From: Syngnathus acus
Taxonomy: Eukaryota; Chordata; Actinopteri; Syngnathiformes; Syngnathidae
NCBI RefSeq assembly: GCF_901709675.1
Contig: NC_051089.1
Span: 5,002,476 to 5,066,475, forward strand
Length of the DNA stretch: 64,000 nucleotides
Direction of reading: 5' to 3'
Shown here: one piece after another, positions 26,301-37,655 of the stretch
Layout: each line of letters begins with the position of its first letter
Numbering within the stretch: the stretch's first letter is position 1
Made by a program: the position numbers and the translations under genes
The notes under the pieces: generated by a model
What the model saw: the letters and a program-made list of their open reading frames with translations, nothing else
What the model was told of the DNA's origin: nothing
Databases searched by the model: none

Positions 26301-29300
26301 CGATGCCAAGCTTCTTTTGTGATCTTATGTTCATTCATGATTGTCATATGCCACTTGCCATTCAAATGGTTTTTTTTCTTCTTTCCACGCTAAATGTCAA
26401 ACATCTCTTATAGAAGGAGCACAATCCATCTGATGATTCCCCCCCTTTCTCCTCTTTCCTTTAGACCACTCAGATGGAAATGGCGCATGTGACAAAACAG
26501 TGCTATTAACATAATAAAGGAATTCCACTTACCAAAAAAAAAATGTGAACATCTGCTAGGTTGGGCGAGAGCAATGGTTAGCATTTCTTTGAATGCAATT
26601 GACGGATCTGATGGCGCTTCGACAGTCATTCACGTCGCCGAGTCTCAGGAGAGGCCAATAATAGGAACGACACGGGATTCATCTCGACACCAGCCGGGGA
26701 AAATATGCACGGATGCGTAGATGTGAAAAGACATTGTCATAAAGTCATTTGTTTGAGAGATTCCTCTTTATTTCCCTTCCATCTTACATGGAAGTTAGGA
26801 ATATTGTGCTAAGGTAGAAAGTACGCCATGCAATCTTGTAAGCCAGAACAAACAACGCAGTAGTGTGTATGTGCACGATTGTCTTCATTTTTTTTCTCTT
26901 TTCGTGCCTACGTCTGGCGCAAGTTGTGGTCTAAATCTATGTATGGGCGGGCTGGACTAAGTTTTGGTATTTGTACAAGATGGTGCAGCGTGGTGACTTA
27001 AAAAGAAAGGGGGTCCTGCGCCGTAGTGGGCATGAACACAACCGACTTTAATCACAGCCAATCAAAGCAGCTCTTCTCATTCAGTACACATTAGTGTTCT
27101 ATAGTCTTTGACTTGGCAGAAAAAAAATCATCATCATCTCCAAACAAATTGGAGGTTGACCATCGCCCCATTTGAGACGTAAAAGCTTTGTTGTCCGCAC
27201 AACAAGGCTTTGTCGAACAGAAGTGTCATCTGATAAAAAATAAATCCTATTTAATTACTTTTTGACAAAAAGGCAAAGACCATCAGAACCCTGTTCAAAT
27301 ATCTGGGACTCATTCTGAGATTAGTTCTTATCCATCAGGCAAGTTAATGTCTCAAGTCGCTAAAAAGAAAATCCAACAGGCTTGTGTGTGATGGGGAACA
27401 TGGGACCAAAGCACAGATGTCCAGGGCCAAAGTCTTCCGCTTGATGAGGACCGCATCAGTTGCCTGCGAATGTATAATTCTACTCTGACCACTGTCATCT
27501 GTCTCTTTGAAACACACCCCTCCCTCTGTTCATGTTTAATTCTGGTCCCACTCCTCTTCTCTCTGATGCCTCAGATTGGCCTGATGACTTGTGACACGGA
27601 AAGCGAATCAAAGTGAATAACAGACTACGTAAAACTACGGCAACGATCCGGATGTCCCGCGTTCATCTGATGGGCAGGCTCCTCGTGATCTGACCTCCAA
27701 GACAATGGTTTAATAATAAATATGTCTGAATTAGAGATGCCACTCTGCATATTTAATGTAAATGTATTTCTGCATTTCATTAAAAATGAATGAACACCTC
27801 CTGGAGACGAGGCACGGAGACATTTTGGGAGGAGGGGTTGAGACTTTCACAAACCTTTCCAAATAAACCTCCGACTGGTGATGAAGGTGCAGCCTTAAGG
27901 TGTAAATCCACTGTTTGACACTCGTGAGAACCAACATTACTGATGGGCAACTAAAACTCCATTGCCGCGAAGACCGGGGTTGACCTGGATGCGTGTGCGG
28001 CTAACATCGAGGCTATCACATTAACCTCATCAGGGCTTCCAGGGCTTAAACTGATATATCAATTCCCGCTCGCGTGGATGACTTCAAAGACCGGGCCACT
28101 TGGGTTGCCCCTGAATCCATCAATCTCTGGCCGCTGTGGGCATCATCGCCTCCTTCCTGAGATGAGCCAGTTTAAAGATCGGCTCGATTTTTTTCATTGT
28201 AGGGCCTCGTGTCTTAAAGCAGATCCTCCGGCACGGACGCTAGCATGCAGCATGGCGGGCAATGTCAGAAATAGGCAGGCGACAAAAGATTAAGAAGAAA
28301 TCATTTCAAATGTTTGTGAAAGCATTTTCAGAAGATATTTGTAAATGATTTCAATGATTGCACAATAGCAGTTGATGAGGTTGCGTTCACGGCGCGACAT
28401 CGCAAATCGGTTTCAACATGTTAGGTCAATCAAACAAAAACACGGCTCCGTTTTACAATCACAGAATGATTGCGAGTGTAATCATGGCAGACAAACACGT
28501 CTTCATCCGTGTTCCCCAATGTCGGCGTAATTACCTTTGTCACAGTAAAAGTGTAATTTACCGTCAGCCGTCCCGGCTTTTACCTCAACTGACAGCCACC
28601 GTGATAGCGATTCGCTGAAAGCACCTTTTGTTTCACCTCCAATGTTTGTATAGAGTTTATTCTTCCTCCGTTCTCTCCGACAACAGAGACGCCGGCAGCT
28701 GCCTTTCTTTTTCCGTTAAACTCTCAGTTCACAGAAATCATATCAAAAAGCCTCTCGCAGAGTGCAAGCCCTCCAGGGTTCTGATGTCACATTTGCTGTA
28801 ACACCTCGCTGATGACTGACATGCGCTTCACATGAGCATGGGAAAAAACACACGCAGAGATTTCTTTTTCCTTGTTGTTTTAACGTTAACTTGTTTTGTC
28901 AAAACAATTCCCGGAGAAATTAAACGACACATTACTGAAGTCAAACCTGAAACCCAGATCTAGCACAACAAACCTAATCTACTTTGAGCCACTGCTGTGT
29001 CGCGGTGTCCTTCGGGTGTCTCGTCACACCGCCTGGGTTTTCGAGAAGTTTTAGGACAAGAGTCAGTCATGTAGGAGGGAAGGCAAAATCGAGAAATGAG
29101 CTGTCTTGTCCACACTTTTAAGTGTTTTGTATAAATAGTGCAAAAGAGAGAACAAAAGTCTTTTTCATACAGGTTCCAAAAATGGCTCATCATAGTTAAC
29201 ACTGTTAAACAGTTAGCATCAGTGCTAAGGCTAATTTCTGGCATTTGGCTTTGCCTTTCACACAGAAGTCAGTGAAGCTGGAATTTTGAAAATTTCTCAT

Positions 29301-29325
29301 CATCTGGTGTGTCCTGCTTGTTGGT

Positions 29326-29433
29326 GTTTTTTTTTTTTTTCCCGAGCCAAAATTACCCTGTTTAGGGAGACAGGCCTTTCTCATGCCAACATTACTGCTG
29401 GGCCAATGGCAGTCTTTTTTTTTTTTTTTTTTG
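29326..29433 (+). repeat. Two long poly-T tracts
   Basis: T runs of about 14 at 29327-29340 and about 18 at 29415-29432. They could be tails of minus-oriented retroposons, but nothing recognisable adjoins them. Confidence 0.85.
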
Positions 29434-32107
29434 ATGACCACAGGCTGTAATTTTTACTGGCCCAATAAAATGTGAAAAAAATAGAGAGCACTGTCATAAA
29501 AAGTGTTTCAAAAATAAAGTGGTGGTGATCTGTATGACTGTTAACTACCGCCATCTTTTTCAGTGGTATCCACCATTTCTGTAAAATTACCTCACCTCAA
29601 ACGTCAACACTGCCCCTATGGTTTTCTGGTGATACTGCAATACTTGCGATGCATCCGTAAGGAGCGTGACAGAAAAATGGTACCCGAATGAGCATAAATG
29701 AGCCTTTTCCGTCGCTTACGAACAAAAGCTAGCAAATATGTTTTCACGGGTGCAAAGCCGAGAGAAATAAAACGAATGAAAGTAAACGGGGCGGCGCGCC
29801 AAAAAGATCTAGGCGGCGGTGTGGGCTCAGGTTTTGCGGCGGCGGAAACAGGCGAGATATGTGAATACAGATCAGGGGGAGATGTGAGGGAATTTTACAG
29901 CAGGTATTGTCTGTCACTCACCCTGTCTGTCTGTGTGATCACTCTGGCTCCTTGTCGGCTGTTTCATCTTATACACACATGTAAAAAGAAACACACACAC
30001 ATATACACATGGACAACGCACACACACAAGAAAGTAGACCTGGCACTGGGGTGTGCCCTTGCCAAGAAAAATAGATGACAGGTGCTCCAATAGGAAATCT
30101 AAAAATGAAAAGACCGTTGCTGCTATAAAACATTTCTTGCCATGTGGATCCCACTTCCGATTTGAAATTTACGGCAATTTAAGCAGAGCCCCACTGTTTT
30201 ATTCGGTATTTGATTTTTTTTAACTATAGCTTGTGCAGTTTTGCTAGCCGCACAAAGGCCCTCGAACACGCTGCAATTGTTTTGTTTTTTAGTATGGGAC
30301 TTTCAGTATTGTCGAGTTTCTTGCCTTGTAGCCACACAGCTACTCTGTAAACAACTACAGTGCAGCTCAGCATCTGGCTAACAGAGTCAAAAGAAATAAC
30401 AAATGCATTCAGACTATTTATTTTATTCATTTCATGAAACTAACATAAGCTATTCCCTTTTTTAGAAGTTATTACTGTATTTTTAAATTTTGTTTTACTA
30501 ATTATAAAATTTTACAGAGGAGGTTCTGTTGCATGATGCAAGTAGTGTGCTAGTGCTTCTTTAAATAGACACTTGTGTCTGAAACTCAGCCTGTCGAGGC
30601 CACATTGAGGCCAGATGAGCTGCATCATCTTGGGAACGCAAATTACTCAACAGTGTCGAAGCTTCTTATTTTGTTTTGCTTGGGAATGTAAAGACAAGTT
30701 AGAAGGAATGGAGGTTATTGTTGTCGCTGACGAGACGGACCAGGATGGTCGGCGTCAAGCCGCAAAATTTCCCCGGGACGCGCCGCGTCCAGCCAAGGTG
30801 CTTTTTATGACAGCGACATGACGCTAGTGACTGTCAGGGAGACCAAGAAGTGTGATTTAGTACTGAAAAATATTCCATTGCATGGTTTATTTTGAAATAT
30901 TTTCAATAGCTGCCCATTTTCCCCCTCAGTGGCCACCTTGAGTGGCTTCGAATTGCTGAAAATTCAGCGCAGACTTTTGATGGAATAAAATAATCTGGGG
31001 ATTGAGCTCCTTTAATTAACATATTGGCCTCTGGAGAAAAATATTGCCTGAAGTTGAATGGGCGCTAATTTTCCGCTTGGATTTTTTTTTCATTGCCACC
31101 TCCCATCCCAATTCTCTGAGCTTTAAATAATCCCCTGAAACATGGATTTGAAACACTCTGAAGTGCTTGAGCCATGCCAGACAACGTTGTGTCAAAACAA
31201 GTAACACAGTGCAACCATGTTGTTATGTTAATTGAATTATTCCTTTCGAATTTTAAGAGACAGAGGCTTTGGCTCAGGTTTAGCTTATTGGGGTGACATG
31301 TAAAAAATGTTGCATTAATTGAAGTAAACTACGAAGCAGACGCAAACCACAACTAAGAAAATACATTTTTATTTTTTATTTTCACTGGTGGAGGCAGTCA
31401 ATCTCCATAATAGGCACCCCTTAAATAGGTGATTTTGTTTATCGTCTCTCTCTTGAGTGACTAATCCATGGTGTCCATTTCAATGGCGGCTCTATGGGGT
31501 TTAAAATTGAAACGAGAGCTTTTAATGACTTTCAACGCTCTTTGGAATGGAGTTGAAGTCCAATAACACACCTTCCCGTTTAACTTTGAGCCTAAATCCC
31601 CGAGCGTGGACAAAAGATCAGGGTCTTACAAAGTTGGGATAACCCTTATTTTGGCTCATTAGTGGGTAACCTGACGCAAGCCGACAAAACCAACAGCTGA
31701 CGTCTCCGAGCGGTCCGCTTGACCAAAGAGGCTTAAAAAAAAAAGTTTGCCATCCGCCGTTACACATCGTTAACACTGCAGTGGAGTCGCTATATCGAGC
31801 AAACATGTAATTAAAGTCTGTAAACAAAAGCCCTCGAGTCCTCTCACTGCACATTCCTCTCTAATTTTTTGTCTTTGGCTCTTTCTTTGCCTTTTGACAC
31901 GTATGAGAGGAAATTCCCTTTTGGCTGCCGCGGCGGTGGCAGGCGTGGACGAAGGCCTTCAGCCTAATTAGAAAACTAAATAGTCAGGAGTAACGCCGTG
32001 GCCCTCGGGAGTACAACTGCCATATCTCTTACACATGTGATGTGGAAGGACCCCCGGATGGCGCTAGGGGGGGGAAGTCTCACCGTTCCCCTCTTTTGCA
32101 CAGCTGT

Positions 32108-32108
<1 letters not shown>

Positions 32109-32179
<71 letters not shown>

Positions 32180-32194
32180 ACAGACACACACACA
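32109..32194 (+). repeat. (CA)n microsatellite
   Basis: About 33 perfect CA units, then interrupted CATACACACAGACACA to 32194. Confidence 0.97.
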
Positions 32195-32689
32195 GGCTCG
32201 ATTTTCAGAGTTAAAACAAGGAATTTGTGTCCCGCGCGCTACAACGTAGCTAATGCTAAATATTTAATTCCCGCGGGTGCTAATTACAGAGCACTGGCAA
32301 CACAGATTCACATTTTTTTTCCCTACCACCCCCAATAACAACTGTAAAAGCAATTTAAGCATTTTTTCAATTAATTAAACACATAGTCTTCCAGTAACCT
32401 CTTGTCATTTTGCCCTCAAGGACCAGAGCTAATAAGTGGAAACGCGGGCGCGTGTGTTTTCATCTTTGCAAAACGCTCCGACAAAGGAATTAAAAAGCCA
32501 AGACACGTCATTTTCACGAGACGGATCGCACTCTCTGCCCCGTGGTATTACTGCATGTGTACTCTGCACATATCAGATGACTGCAAGCGGCTGCCATTAT
32601 GTTATCAAAGCCGCCTCGGCCGAGGAGCTAATCCCTGATGTATTTTTAGTCACAAGTGACTGATGAAGTGAAATTACTATATCAGTGAT

Positions 32690-33010
32690 AAAAAAAAAAT
32701 GGGGTGGTTCTTTGTGAAAAGCTTTTACAAGATCGCTCTTTAACGCTGTAGCTGCAATCTAAATGAACTTGTACGACAGCAGCGAGCAGTGCCACAATAC
32801 GTCCGAGATGACTCCGAGGTGAAGCGCAGATAAGGATATATTATGCGTTCATAATACGCCGAAATGATCATTTCGGCTATAAAATGTCCGTTTCCATTGT
32901 GCCGGCGGGCCAGCGGAATATGAAAACAGGTCCTCCATTCAGTTAGACATAACTCAATCAGCGGAAGGAATAACGAGGCAAATCTAATCAGGGTTTTTAG
33001 TCATTCTAAG
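32690..33010. promoter_or_regulatory. Candidate conserved noncoding element around the 20-bp palindrome
   Basis: The element surrounds the dyads at 32841-32877 and also has AGATAAGGATAT (GATA-like), CATTGTGCC (Sox-like) and GGCAAATCTAATCAGGG. No transposon trace is visible. The two dyad elements make this the most structured stretch of the upstream desert. Confidence 0.3.
32841..32877. promoter_or_regulatory. Tandem dyad elements with a 20-bp perfect palindrome
   Basis: TTATG-CGTT-CATAA (32841-32854) is followed by a perfect 20-bp palindrome at 32858-32877 with half-site GCCGAAATGA. Neither is low-complexity. They sit inside a stretch (about 32.70-33.01 kb) that looks like a conserved noncoding element. 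A dimeric factor site is plausible; I do not recognise a specific factor. Confidence 0.35.
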
Positions 33011-34521
33011 TGTGGGCATTTTTTTCAAGGGCAAGATGGACTCCAACTTTCTGTTGACGCCATGTCCTTGCTTTGTGTTTGTTCTCAGGCTTTCCCTCTC
33101 ATTGCACAAGTGAAATCATTCCTGTATATATAGCAATGTTTTGAATGTGTTCCATATATTTATTATTAGTGGTAATTAATACAATGTTAAATGAAAACCA
33201 AAATGTAAAATACAGTCAAATTCAATATATGATATGCATATTTAAATAAAATGTACATACTTATTGAAAAACATTTTTAAAAAGCTGTTGTGTTTATTAG
33301 GATGGTGTGGGGGATTCAAGTGTCTAAAATTGGTTTGTATATAATTTTCGACAAAATAAAGCATTATCTATATCACAAATGTCAAAATTTATAAAAGGTT
33401 TAAATCAAGAATTAAAATAATCTGGGGTTTGAGCATTATTTCTAAATTAATTAAAGTTTAAATTGATTAAAGTTTCTCTGCCCTGCTTGTTTATTTATTT
33501 ATTCATTCTTTCACCCACAGATTGTAACTAAATTCTAAAAAGCGAGTATTTTCCAGTACTGTAATGAACTAAAGGCTCTAGAATACAATTGCAAATAAAG
33601 AATAAAATGAAATATTTTGTACGCCAAGTATGTTTTGGACAATGTAAATACATTTAAATGGCATGTTATGTATTGATTTGTTTCTGGGGAAAAAAATGAC
33701 ACTATAAGCATGTATGTGTGCTTCCCGCGAGTTAGAACCTCAGCAATGACAAAATCCTTCCAACAAAGCATTGGAAGAACTCGTGAGGGCACTTTTCGAA
33801 GGGCAAACTGGACTTGAATGGCACCATTTCAAACTTCCTGACAATGCCTGTTCTTCTTTTGTGTTTGTGGCCCACATGTGACTTTTTAAAGAAGGGATGC
33901 TGGCACACCCATCCTTCTTGGGGCTTCCCCCCTCCTGTCGTTGCAGCAGATCACAAGCAAGCTGTGAAATCCACCTAATAGTCATTATGGGATGCCGGCG
34001 CTCCCCGAAGCCTACCTGCTTGCCAAGGCGGAGTCGCTCGACGCCTTCGTACATTTGCATGGTGTCATTTTACGAGCAGACTGCCGACGGGATCAGCCGC
34101 ATGGCTAATGCGAGTAAATAGGAGGGAAGGAAGACGGGGAATTACGTGTCCTGCACTTGGCGACACATGAAAAGAATTATTATACAACAACAGCACGACC
34201 CGGTGACACTAAAAAGAGCCGGCAGAATGTGATTTTTCTCCTGATGTAAAATTAATGAGCACACAGCTTGGAGATGCCCCCCTCTGTCGCATGTGTGTGA
34301 GCTCTAAGAACTCATGCAGTCAATAATTCTATTTCTGATCTCCGGGTGGCTAAGGTTTCAAAGTGGTTTCAAAATGGGCTTCCACAAAGCCGGAAGCACC
34401 GATCGGAATTCTCCTCTTTACCTCTTGCTGTTTTGTGTCTTTTTCTGTTTGCTTTTGTTGGAAAGATTTTACGTACAGACAAGATGCAAAAAAATAGAAA
34501 AACTGTCATATACATGCCAGT

Positions 34522-34533
34522 CCACTAGGTGGC
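34522..34533 (+). promoter_or_regulatory. CTCF-like motif, plus orientation
   Basis: CCACTAGGTGGC fits the CTCF core CCASYAGRKGGC at every position. Flanking bases agree only partly with the long matrix. It lies 8.7 kb upstream of the irx5 ATG. A single short motif can arise by chance, so occupancy is unproven. Confidence 0.4.
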
Positions 34534-34601
34534 TCTGTCATTTTGAAAAAAGGCCTATTCATTTCAAATTTTGCTATTCGAGACTTGGAGCTCAACAAGT
34601 A

Positions 34602-34615
34602 GTCGTCATGGTAAC
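34602..34615 (+). promoter_or_regulatory. RFX X-box-like site near the upstream CTCF-like motif
   Basis: GTCGTCATGGTAAC is an imperfect X-box dyad 69 bp downstream of the CTCF-like motif at 34522-34533. Confidence 0.3.
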
Positions 34616-35109
34616 GGAAACCAAACTCAGCTTTGGCATTACAAAACTGACATATTTTTGGACAGGCTTAGGTGGAAACGTGCTCGAACAATACTTGGCT
34701 TTTTTGATGAAATATTTCATGTGCATAGTAAGACACCTGGAAACTCACAATGACATATTTAAAATATGAGCATCAAACTATTGCGGCGCCTTGAAGTCTC
34801 AACAAGCAATTTGGCATTAAATTGAACTTTGGGTAAGAACATGCCCCAAAAGTTCAAACAATCCATCTTTTTGTGACATTTGAACTGGTTAATGATGGCG
34901 ACTGCTCGTCGCTCACAAATGTCTGGAATCTTTTTGACTAAGAGAGCGATAAAAGCAAAATATTTGGAAATTTGTTTCAGTCAGAATATATATAATAAAA
35001 TATAATAATATAAATATAAATATACTATATTTTAAAAATAAATTCAACTAAATGTCAGTATAATAAGCCTCTGAATTTATTTTTTTAAATAATGTTATAT
35101 TACTCACCA

Positions 35110-35669
35110 TTAATGCGACTTTTGGTGCTGCATGGATTTGCAGATGTCTTTGTAGTCTGGTTGGTACTTGATGAGGTTAAGCTTCATGTAATCGTTGAGA
35201 CTTTCATCCGTTAAATGTGATCGTAGATTGTTGATGTTTTTAAGATGTGAGAATGGCTGCTCACATGCATACGTAGATCCAAACATGGTCAATGCACCAA
35301 TACTCGACATGTGACAAGAAGCGCGTTCCAAGTTTTGAGAATCAGCTGGTCTTCGGGTTGAAGTTTTTTCATGAACGTTTAAGCATACTCGCTATCTGTG
35401 AATGGTTTTCCGTTCCTCATTATTACTAAAGATCCAGCAAAGCTTGCGGTATTATGATCACCTTGCTGGGTCCATACGCGGAATTGCTGCTGGCTTGCTT
35501 GCACCTTGCTCAGTAGCTCTTGGCACGCTTTCTTTCCGCTGTCTCCTGCAGGGGTTTTTGATGCAAAGGTAGCATGGCGCGTGTCGAAGTGCGGCTTTAC
35601 ATTGCACCGTTTCATCGATGCAATTTTGTCATTGCAAATTAGACACACCGCAGAACCTGCTCCCTCCAC
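35110..35669 (-). pseudogene. hAT transposase pseudogene (N- and C-terminal fragments)
   Basis: The upstream fragment (35669-35379, 96 codons) has a BED-like zinc-binding N-terminus (CLICNDKIASMKRCNVKPHF then DTRH) of the type seen in GTF2IRD2/ZBED-like hAT proteins, and stops just after FTDSEYA. The downstream fragment (35331-35110, 73 codons) reads like the C-terminal dimerisation region: FGSTYACEQPFSHLKNINN followed by LRSHLTDESLNDYMKLNL. The catalytic middle, several hundred residues in family members, is missing and the frames differ, so the copy is dead. Confidence 0.7.
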
Positions 35670-35765
35670 AAAGGCGAATTCTTAGGTCCATTCATTCTGA
35701 AATGTACAATAATCGTCTTTTTTTTTTTCTTTTCGCCATCTTCCTTGTCGAAGGGATCCAAAAGG

Positions 35766-35892
35766 GGGCGTTTACCTCTAGGCTATTATCAAATTAAAAC
35801 AATGGACAGTTGCTCCTCAGCTCCTGAGCAATTCTAAAGAGGGCGTTTACCTGTAGGCTATTATCCAATTAAAACAATGGACAGTTGCTCCT
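35766..35892 (+). repeat. Tandem duplication, 75-bp period, inside the hAT relic
   Basis: GGGCGTTTACCTCTAGGC and about 35 further bases through GGACAGTTGCTCCT recur exactly 75 bp downstream with two substitutions. The copies start at 35766 and 35841. The low divergence suggests a young duplication or slippage relative to the transposon relic, or a subterminal repeat of the original element. Confidence 0.85.
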
Positions 35893-37405
35893 GCAGCCCT
35901 GAACAGGATTTAGCCGTGAAAAATTGATGGCTGGATTAAAACAAGTTGTAATATGTTTTGTCTGAAGAGCCTAAATCTGCGAGCAAGATGCAATCATCAA
36001 AAGAGCCATACCTGGCCCGCGAGCCATAGGTTCCCAACCCCTGGGCTAGATGCTGCATGTTTGTCACGTGATCGATCATACAGTCAAACAAAGCCAGAGC
36101 TCCATTTTCAGAGAGTACAGTTTGTAGTGTTTCAAATAGAAGCAAGTTTTCATTTGGTTTCAAATCCATCCCCATTTACACACCAGAAAAGCTGTTGTTT
36201 GTTTAGTTACTGTACCCGATGTAAGCTGAGCCGTGACCTTTCAATCGACCTACGTACCAAGCCACAGTTTTGGGCATGTCTCCTGGAGCGTACCTCAAAG
36301 GGTAAAATACACTTGCAGATATAAATGGCCTTGAGTCAACAGCCCTTCAATGCTGAGAAGCTCCGCTTGCTCAGTCCCTTGGTGAAGAATAAAAAAAAAT
36401 GGAAAAAGAGGTTGGGGGTGTTGGGGGGGGCATCCTCCCCTTCCACATGTAGCGTGGCGAGGAAAGACGAGGAAGCGCGGGGGGTCAGAGCTCCCGGTGC
36501 TAAGCTGTGAAAAGGCAAAAACGTTTGGCGGAGTAATTACACGCCACACTGCTTTGGGAGTGATTAGTGATAGTTGTCTGTGCCGACTGTTTGCAGCTCG
36601 CAGCCTTTATGGGGCCACGCTTGCCTTGCTTTGCTAACGTCTCCATTGCATTTGCATCAGGAGACCGGCGAAGGAGTTGCATGTGTCAACATAAATAGTG
36701 TGAGCTCACTCGACCTGAAACATGCAATGTGTTTTTATGGAGGAGCTATCACAATATTTAAGTTCCACCAAGCTTTTTACTTGGAAATACAATTAGCAAA
36801 CAAAAAAGGCGAAGTATCGTCGAATGACTAATCTATAGGCCTTTATATATACATTTATGTATTTATTAATAAACAAAGTTATTTAAGTGTATGTATTATT
36901 TTGTTAAAAAATACTAAAATTAATCAATTAATTGTGTTTATATTTATTTATATTTTATTTATATACTAGTTATTTTATTAGTATGTACCCTATTACTGTA
37001 CGTCCGATGTAATGGCACACAGTGATAAATTCAAGTTGATAACAGAATGAGATGAAATGATTGCGAAGAAGAGCATAAATCCTTTAGTTTATCCGTGTAG
37101 CAGATGTTTATTTGATGTTCCAAATTCACGTCGACATTGCATGCACTTGATTACAGCAACAACAAAACAAATCTTCATGTTTTTCTTGAGCTTGCTGCCT
37201 TTGAAACAGCTGCCAATAATTACGTAGGCCATCAAAATCGGTCCTGAGACTTACAAGAAGCGTTTGATTCGAAGGTTGAATGTCATGTCATTTAAGCATT
37301 CATACCTCTTTGAAAAAGTGTATGAAGAGAGGGGTAAGCTAATGATTAGGACAACTAAACTCCTTCAGAATTGCAAATTAATAATAATAAACATCATTCA
37401 GCTTA

Positions 37406-37655
37406 CAGGTGTTAAACCCGTGGCCCGGGGGTCATATCTGGCCCATTACATCATTTTTTGTGGCCCACTAAAGCATAAGTCTATTGCTCAAATTTGTTGC
37501 TAAATTGTCTTCACTTTTAATCTGTCGAAATAGTGCAAGCAAATCAATTTGTTGTGGATTTGCAATAATGTGATTACACATCTTTATGGTTTCACTGTCA
37601 CAACAGCCACCTAAGGAACTTAAATGTGGTGACCGAAATGAGATTGACACCCCTG
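37406..37655. mobile_element. hAT-type nonautonomous element (MITE), about 250 bp
   Basis: The segment begins CAGGTGTTAAACCCGTGGCCC and ends GAGATTGACACCCCTG, imperfect inverted termini of the CAGGGGTGTCAAAC type common in fish and other vertebrate hAT MITEs. Near the left end it has the family's GGCCCGGGGG and TCTGGCCC blocks. No coding capacity. I could not find a clean 8-bp target duplication. Confidence 0.6.

Larger units (their letters stand above)
22806..35102. other. Intergenic DNA with candidate regulatory stretches
   Basis: No gene seen. Complex stretches at 23030-23350, 28010-28620, 32390-33010 and 33890-34140 look more constrained than their surroundings. Low-complexity DNA includes AT-rich blocks at 25500-25800 and 33120-33620, two T runs near 29.4 kb and the CA array at 32109. 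A small GC-rich patch at 29770-29850 (GGGGCGGCGCGCC) has no gene attached. Confidence 0.55.
35103..36043 (-). mobile_element. Internally deleted hAT-superfamily transposon relic
   Basis: The element carries minus-strand fragments of a hAT-type transposase, and its 5' end reads, on the minus strand, CAGGGGTTGGGAACC followed by a GGCTCGCGGGCCAGG-like stretch, a typical hAT terminal sequence. The opposite terminus was not recognised and is probably lost in the AT-rich DNA below 35.1 kb. A 75-bp-period duplication lies between the terminus and the coding remnant. Confidence 0.65.

Noticed and set aside
29698-30078. 126-codon plus frame in a small GC-rich patch
   Set aside because: It runs into a CA-rich tail, has no domain and no splice context; probably chance.
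34314-34769. 151-codon plus frame with hydrophobic segments
   Set aside because: No recognisable domain, T-rich low-complexity composition and a length compatible with chance; overlapping frames are also open.
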